From Taklimakanibacter lacteus (lineage in GTDB: Bacteria > Pseudomonadota > Alphaproteobacteria > Rhizobiales > Aestuariivirgaceae), in contig QOZQ01000007.1 in the NCBI GenBank assembly GCA_003576695.1, positions 197,277 to 261,276 on the forward strand: 64,000 nucleotides of DNA, written 5' to 3'. Numbering within the stretch: the stretch's first letter is position 1; the number at the start of each line of letters is the position of its first letter. The notes beneath the pieces were generated by a model. It was given only the letters and a program-made list of their open reading frames with translations, was not told where the DNA came from and did not search any database. Positions 60,374-64,000 of this stretch are shown piece after piece. Made by a program: the position numbers and the translations under genes.

Positions 60374-60624
60374 CGGCGAAAGCCGCTATTGGATTCACAT
60401 ATCGTAGAAGGGATTGCGACCTTGCCCTCGCCCCGCTTCAGCGGGGAGAGGGAGGGCCCCATTGCGAAAGCAATGGGAGGGTGAGGGGCCTGTCTGAAAG
60501 TTGCGCGCAGGCCCCTCACCCTTCCCGCCGCTGCGCGGCGGGCCCCTACCCTCTCCCCGCTGAAGCGGGGCGAGGGTGAAAGGCTCGCCCGCGAATTGTG
60601 TGCATATGATAGCGGCGAAAGCCG
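60374..60624. mobile_element. Palindromic element apparently inserted in a GTCATCCCGGCGAAAGCCGG repeat
   Basis: The 12-base string CGGCGAAAGCCG occurs as a direct repeat at 60374-60385 and 60613-60624. Removing the 227 bases between plus one copy would rebuild the familiar palindrome GTCATCCCGGCGAAAGCCGG (then GATCC). The insert starts CTAT and ends ATAG, and contains perfect 28-base inverted arms (60425-60452 with 60549-60576) and an inner 14-base pair (GGGTGAGGGGCCTG at 60479-60492 with CAGGCCCCTCACCC at 60508-60521). No reading frame or transposase, so it would be a non-autonomous, MITE-like element. A further copy of the GGATCCCGGC...GCCGGGATGACGG repeat follows at about 60680-60707. Confidence 0.65.
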
Positions 60625-60679
60625 GGATCCATTGGAACGATGCCACGCGAGCAGCGCTGCCGATACTGCACCGATTTAG

Positions 60680-60707
60680 GGGATCCCGGCTTGCGCCGGG
60701 ATGACGG
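60680..60707. repeat. Palindromic CCCGGCTTGCGCCGGGATGACGG repeat
   Basis: GGGATCCCGGCTTGCGCCGG followed by GATGACGG is a compact hairpin of the Rhizobiales intergenic repeat type, in the inverse direction of the copy interrupted just upstream. The 416-base gap holding both (60332-60747) has no gene. Confidence 0.65.
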
Positions 60708-60747
60708 AAGGAATGTAAGCCGCGACGACTTCGCATGTGACGGTCTT

Positions 60748-61530
60748 CTATGGCACCGAGGGATCCGGCTTGCCGGCGCGCAGGGCGGCGAGGCCCTTGG
60801 ATGCGATCGTCTGCAGCATGCGGAAGTCGCTCAGATATGAGATGAAGTCATAGCCGGCGGCGATCATCTCGATTCCATATTGCACGGAGCCGACATGGAT
60901 ACCGGCCGGGACCTTGTGCTTCTTCGCCATGGCGCCGACATGCCTGATCGCCTCGAAGACCTTGGGGAAGCGCGGATCGAAGCCGGCATTCTCGCCCATA
61001 CTGACCGCAAGATCCGAGGGACCGACATAGATCGAATCGAGACCCGGCGTGGTCAGGATGTCCTCGACATTCTTCACGGCCTCGGCCGATTCGATCATCG
61101 CCATGGTGATGATGGTGGAGTTGGCGTGTTTCACATAATCGGCGCCGGCATAGAGCGAGGCGCGCAAGGGCCCGACGCTGCGCAGGCCCTGCGGCGCATA
61201 GCGGCAGGCGGCGACGAAGGCCTGGGCCTCGGCGCGGTTGTTCACCATCGGACAGATGATGCCATAGGCGCCGGCATCGAGCGACTTGCCGATGATCGCC
61301 GGATCGAACCACGGGATGCGGATCAAGGGCGTCGTGTCGGTGGTCGAGATCGCCTGCAGCATGGGCAGCGCGTCGGAATAGTCGATGGCGCCATGCTGCA
61401 TGTCGATGCAGATGCTGTCCCAGCCCTGCTTCGCCATCAGCTCGGCGGAAATGGAGGACGGGATGGCGAGCCAGCCATTGATGACGGTGCCGCCCCCGGC
61501 CCAGATCTTCCTAATCTTGTTCTCTCTCAT
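60748..61530 (-). CDS. HpcH/HpaI family aldolase (2,4-dihydroxyhept-2-enedioate aldolase-like)
   Basis: 260 residues of the class II pyruvate-dependent aldolase family. GTVINGWLAIPSSISAELMA, the catalytic His in CIDMQHGAIDY, Arg in LIRIPWFDP, metal Glu/Asp in AMIESAEAV and IYVGPSDLAVSMG. Splits a 2-keto-4-hydroxy acid to pyruvate and an aldehyde. It lies just downstream of the GMC oxidoreductase and aldehyde dehydrogenase genes on the same strand, so the three may oxidise an alcohol via aldehyde (inference). Start ATG 61530. Confidence 0.92.
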   Translation of the reverse strand: MRENKIRKIWAGGGTVINGWLAIPSSISAELMAKQGWDSICIDMQHGAIDYSDALPMLQAISTTDTTPLIRIPWFDPAIIGKSLDAGAYGIICPMVNNRAEAQAFVAACRYAPQGLRSVGPLRASLYAGADYVKHANSTIITMAMIESAEAVKNVEDILTTPGLDSIYVGPSDLAVSMGENAGFDPRFPKVFEAIRHVGAMAKKHKVPAGIHVGSVQYGIEMIAAGYDFISYLSDFRMLQTIASKGLAALRAGKPDPSVP

Positions 61531-61546
61531 GGGACGTCTCCTTGCA

Positions 61547-63238
61547 TCAGGGATTGAGGATGAGATCGGCGGCCTTCTCGGCAATGGCGATCGTGGTGAT
61601 GTTGGTGTTGGCGCTGATCATGGAGGGCATGACCGAGGCATCGACGACGCGCAGGCCCTCGACGCCCCGCACCCGACAGCGCGGATCGAGCACGGCGAGG
61701 GGATCGTCAGCAGCACCCATGCGGCAGGTGCCCGACACATGCCAACCCGACCAGACGGATGATTTGATCCAGTCGGCAATGGCCTCATCGTCCTTGACCA
61801 TGCGGTGTAATTTCTCGGTGGTGCCGAATTTCTGGCGCAGCACGATGTTGCGCGTGACCGGCGTCGCATCGAGCAGGAAGGCGGCGGTCGCCGTCTTCAC
61901 CCAGTTGGAGGCCTTGCGCACGCTCATGGCGCGCACCTCGTCGGTATAGCCGGCAAGGAACCAGGTGTTGATTAGCGGCCGCACCTCGGGCGACTCCATG
62001 ATGCGATAGAGCCGCTTGAAGCCGTCGACGAGACGGGCGAGGTCGCGCGCATCGGAAGCGAGATTGAGGTCGATCTCGGGCTCGTCCAGAGCTGAGGCGC
62101 TGCGCAGGCGCACCGTGCCTTGCGAATAGGACCGGTTCACGCAGACATTCAGCGCCGCGATGCTGCGCCCCAGCGGATGCCAGCCGGCACGGTTCACCGG
62201 CATGATGAGCATGTCGCCTTTGTCACACTGGGCGGCGTTGGACGAATAGCGGACGCCCAGGAAGATGTGGCGGCGTTGCCGGCGCGGCAGGCGGCCTTCC
62301 GGCTTCATATGCGCGGCGACCGCGATATGGGGATGATCGGTGAGGTTCTCGCCGACGCCCGGAACATCGGCCACCACCTCGATATTGTGATGCCTCAGAT
62401 GCCCCGCAGGTCCGACGCCGGAGCGCATCAGCATGGCGGGCGAATGAAGAGCTCCCGACGAGATGATGACTTCGCGCGCTTCGACATGCTGGCGCTTGCC
62501 GGCGAGCACGACATCGATGCCGGTGGCCTTGCGGCCGTCGAAGGTGACGCGCTCGACAAAGGCATTGGCGAAGATCGCGAGATTGGGCCGCTTGCGCGTT
62601 TCGGCATCGAGATAGCCGATTGCGGTCGAGACGCGCCGGTCATTCTCATTGGAGAGCGGCAAGGGAAAGGATCCGTCCTCGAATGTGCCGTTGTAATCGG
62701 GCAAATAGGCATGCCCGTCCTTCTCGACACTGGCGAGCACCGCCTTGGTGAAGCCCGCCCAGTCCGGCGGGAAGACCCGGCGGATCGGAATGCGCCCGTC
62801 CTTGCCGTGCATCGGCCCGTCGAAATCGAGATCGCGCTCGAGCTTCCTGAGGAAGGGCAGCATGCCCTCATAGTTCCAGCCTTCGGCGCCCAGCGACTGC
62901 CAGTGGTCATAGTCCGAGGGCAGTCCGCGCACGGCGAACTGGCCGTTGATGCTGGAGCCGCCGCCCATCACCTTCGCCTGCTCGAGCTTGGAGGGCCGGG
63001 CGGCACCTTCATTGAGCCTGGGGGAGCGCGTATAGACCTTGAGATCGGTCCAGTGATAGCGCGGATCGAAATAGGAAAGACCCGGATAGCTGTCGGCAAT
63101 GATGTCGGGAATATCGTCGGGCGGCGTGTCGGGGCCGGCCTCGAAAACCGCGACCTTGTTGCGGCTTCCGGCCGAAAGGCGATTGGCCAGTACGGCGCCG
63201 GCCGACCCGCCTCCGACGATGACATAGTCGAATTTCAT
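61547..63238 (-). CDS. GMC-family FAD oxidoreductase (choline dehydrogenase-like)
   Basis: 563 residues. FAD motif YVIVGGGSAGAVLANRLS, GMC signature 1 GGGSSINGQFAVRG, signature 2 SSGALHSPAMLMRSGVGP, and C-terminal catalytic His-His/Asn region (GWHVSGTCRMG, NTNITTIAIAEKAADLI). Oxidises primary alcohols to aldehydes; substrate unknown. Followed by the aldolase gene and preceded by an aldehyde dehydrogenase. Confidence 0.94.
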   Translation of the reverse strand: MKFDYVIVGGGSAGAVLANRLSAGSRNKVAVFEAGPDTPPDDIPDIIADSYPGLSYFDPRYHWTDLKVYTRSPRLNEGAARPSKLEQAKVMGGGSSINGQFAVRGLPSDYDHWQSLGAEGWNYEGMLPFLRKLERDLDFDGPMHGKDGRIPIRRVFPPDWAGFTKAVLASVEKDGHAYLPDYNGTFEDGSFPLPLSNENDRRVSTAIGYLDAETRKRPNLAIFANAFVERVTFDGRKATGIDVVLAGKRQHVEAREVIISSGALHSPAMLMRSGVGPAGHLRHHNIEVVADVPGVGENLTDHPHIAVAAHMKPEGRLPRRQRRHIFLGVRYSSNAAQCDKGDMLIMPVNRAGWHPLGRSIAALNVCVNRSYSQGTVRLRSASALDEPEIDLNLASDARDLARLVDGFKRLYRIMESPEVRPLINTWFLAGYTDEVRAMSVRKASNWVKTATAAFLLDATPVTRNIVLRQKFGTTEKLHRMVKDDEAIADWIKSSVWSGWHVSGTCRMGAADDPLAVLDPRCRVRGVEGLRVVDASVMPSMISANTNITTIAIAEKAADLILNP

Positions 63239-63254
63239 TCTTCTGCCGCTTCAC

Positions 63255-64000
63255 TTATGCGTAGTTGACCCAGACCGCCTTCTTGCGCAGGAAGGCCTCG
63301 ATGCCGGCGCGCCCCATATCCTTGCCGTAGCCTGAGGATTTGAAGCCACCCGCGGGTGAGGTGAATTCCGGCGCGCGGCCGTGATGGTTGACCCACACGG
63401 TGCCGGCCTCGATCCGGTCGGCGGCATGAAGCGCCTTGCTTATATCGGTGGTATGGACGCTCGCCGCCAGGCCGAAGGTCGGATGATCGGCAAGTGCCAT
63501 GCCTTCCTCGGCATCGTCGAAGCGATGCACCGAAGCGACCGGCCCGAAGAATTCCTCCCTGAAGCCGGTCATGTCCTCGCTCACGCCTTCGAGAATGGTC
63601 GGCGCGTAGAAGGCGCCTTCATTGCGGCTCTCCATGAAGCTGCCGCCGGTGCGCAGCGATGCCCCTTCCTTGAGCGTCTGGCGCACCAGGCTGTCGATGC
63701 GGTCCGCCTGCCTGCGGCTGATGATCGGCGCGAAATCGGTGTCGGCATTCCAGGTCGGCCCCGGCTTCACCGCCTTGCAGCGCCGCTCGATCCGGTCGAG
63801 CAGCTCATCGGCGATCTTCCTCTCGACCACAATGCGCGAGCCCGCGGTGCAGACCTGGCCGGCATTGGCGATGAAGGCCGCGGCGATACGAGCCGACACC
63901 TTGTCGAGATCGCCCGCATCGGCAAAGACGAGCTGCGGGCTCTTGCCGCCCAGTTCGAGGGTCAGCGGCTTGATGCCGGCTTCGCGAATGATGGCAAGGC
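63255..64000 (-). CDS. Aldehyde dehydrogenase, 5' end outside window
   Basis: NAD(P)-dependent ALDH, about 248 C-terminal residues visible; the frame is open to the right window edge. LELGGKSPQLVFADA carries the catalytic Glu, and IANAGQVCTAGSRIVV the catalytic Cys. EEFFGPVASVHRF and GFKSSGYGKDMGR are ALDH10/3 class marks. It would oxidise the aldehyde made by the downstream GMC enzyme (inference). Confidence 0.95.
   Translation of the reverse strand, partial: LAIIREAGIKPLTLELGGKSPQLVFADAGDLDKVSARIAAAFIANAGQVCTAGSRIVVERKIADELLDRIERRCKAVKPGPTWNADTDFAPIISRRQADRIDSLVRQTLKEGASLRTGGSFMESRNEGAFYAPTILEGVSEDMTGFREEFFGPVASVHRFDDAEEGMALADHPTFGLAASVHTTDISKALHAADRIEAGTVWVNHHGRAPEFTSPAGGFKSSGYGKDMGRAGIEAFLRKKAVWVNYA

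Noticed and set aside
60332-60747. An insertion sequence in the gap near 60.5 kb.
   Set aside because: No transposase frame of coding quality; only short palindromic elements are present.
1-64000. CRISPR arrays, tRNA or rRNA genes, integrase or phage genes.
   Set aside because: No regular spacer-repeat pattern, no cloverleaf-like or ribosomal sequence and no such proteins were seen on reading both strands.

Overview
The window is one contiguous stretch of a GC-rich chromosome from an alphaproteobacterium, most likely Hyphomicrobiales (Rhizobiales). The reasons are the dense ABC-importer and sugar/amino-acid catabolic gene content, several Tat-exported substrate-binding proteins, alphaproteobacterial families such as the DUF3726 module, otnK/otnC, the double DUF427 protein and COG0523, and palindromic intergenic repeats (GTCATCCCGGCGAAAGCCGG type) common in that order. 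No rRNA, tRNA, transposase, integrase or CRISPR array was found.

Layout. 0-6.7 kb: the end of an acyl-CoA dehydrogenase, a class III CoA-transferase, a double DUF427 protein, an orphan Tat-type family 5 binding protein with a divergent LysR regulator, and an IolG-like dehydrogenase. 6.9-9.6 kb: a three-gene cassette of a basic SGNH hydrolase, a gingipain-like (C25/caspase-fold) cysteine protease and an 84-residue protein; this looks undescribed. 10-19.5 kb: a split dipeptide-type ABC importer. An RpiR regulator, two ATPases and an alkaline-phosphatase-superfamily phosphodiesterase lie on the plus strand. Two permeases, a glycerophosphodiester phosphodiesterase and a binding protein lie on the minus strand. 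A phosphodiester substrate is inferred. 19.5-24.7 kb: a permease remnant, a MalEFG-like (ThuEFG-like) importer without its ATPase, and otnK-otnC for C4 sugar acids.

24.8-27.5 kb: an NAD-kinase-like protein and an SPFH protein, divergent from an NrtR-type degenerate Nudix regulator across a symmetric operator. 27.6-36 kb: an NTF2-like protein, malic enzyme, a large STAND/SARP regulator, a LysE exporter, and a TetR/ABA4-like membrane-protein pair with three matching 17-bp operator sites. 36-44 kb: a LacI-controlled ribose-type ABC operon with a phosphotriesterase-like enzyme, a GATase-like protein, a PfkB kinase and a DUF1688/URC4 protein.

44-52.7 kb (minus strand): dihydropyrimidinase, polysaccharide deacetylase, a small protein, a COG0523 GTPase, a full polyamine-type ABC importer and an SDR. 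Together with the URC4 gene this suggests pyrimidine, ureide or hydantoin salvage. 52.9-55.6 kb: three AT-richer genes of unknown function whose products appear related to each other; this is the second strong candidate for an undescribed system. 55.6-64 kb (minus strand): a 798-residue protein ending in a DUF3726-like module, an M19 dipeptidase, a DadA-type oxidase, an HpcH/HpaI aldolase, a GMC oxidoreductase and the C-terminal part of an aldehyde dehydrogenase. A short palindromic element near 60.5 kb appears to have inserted into another palindromic repeat.

All assignments come from reading the sequence and recalling family motifs; no database search was run.
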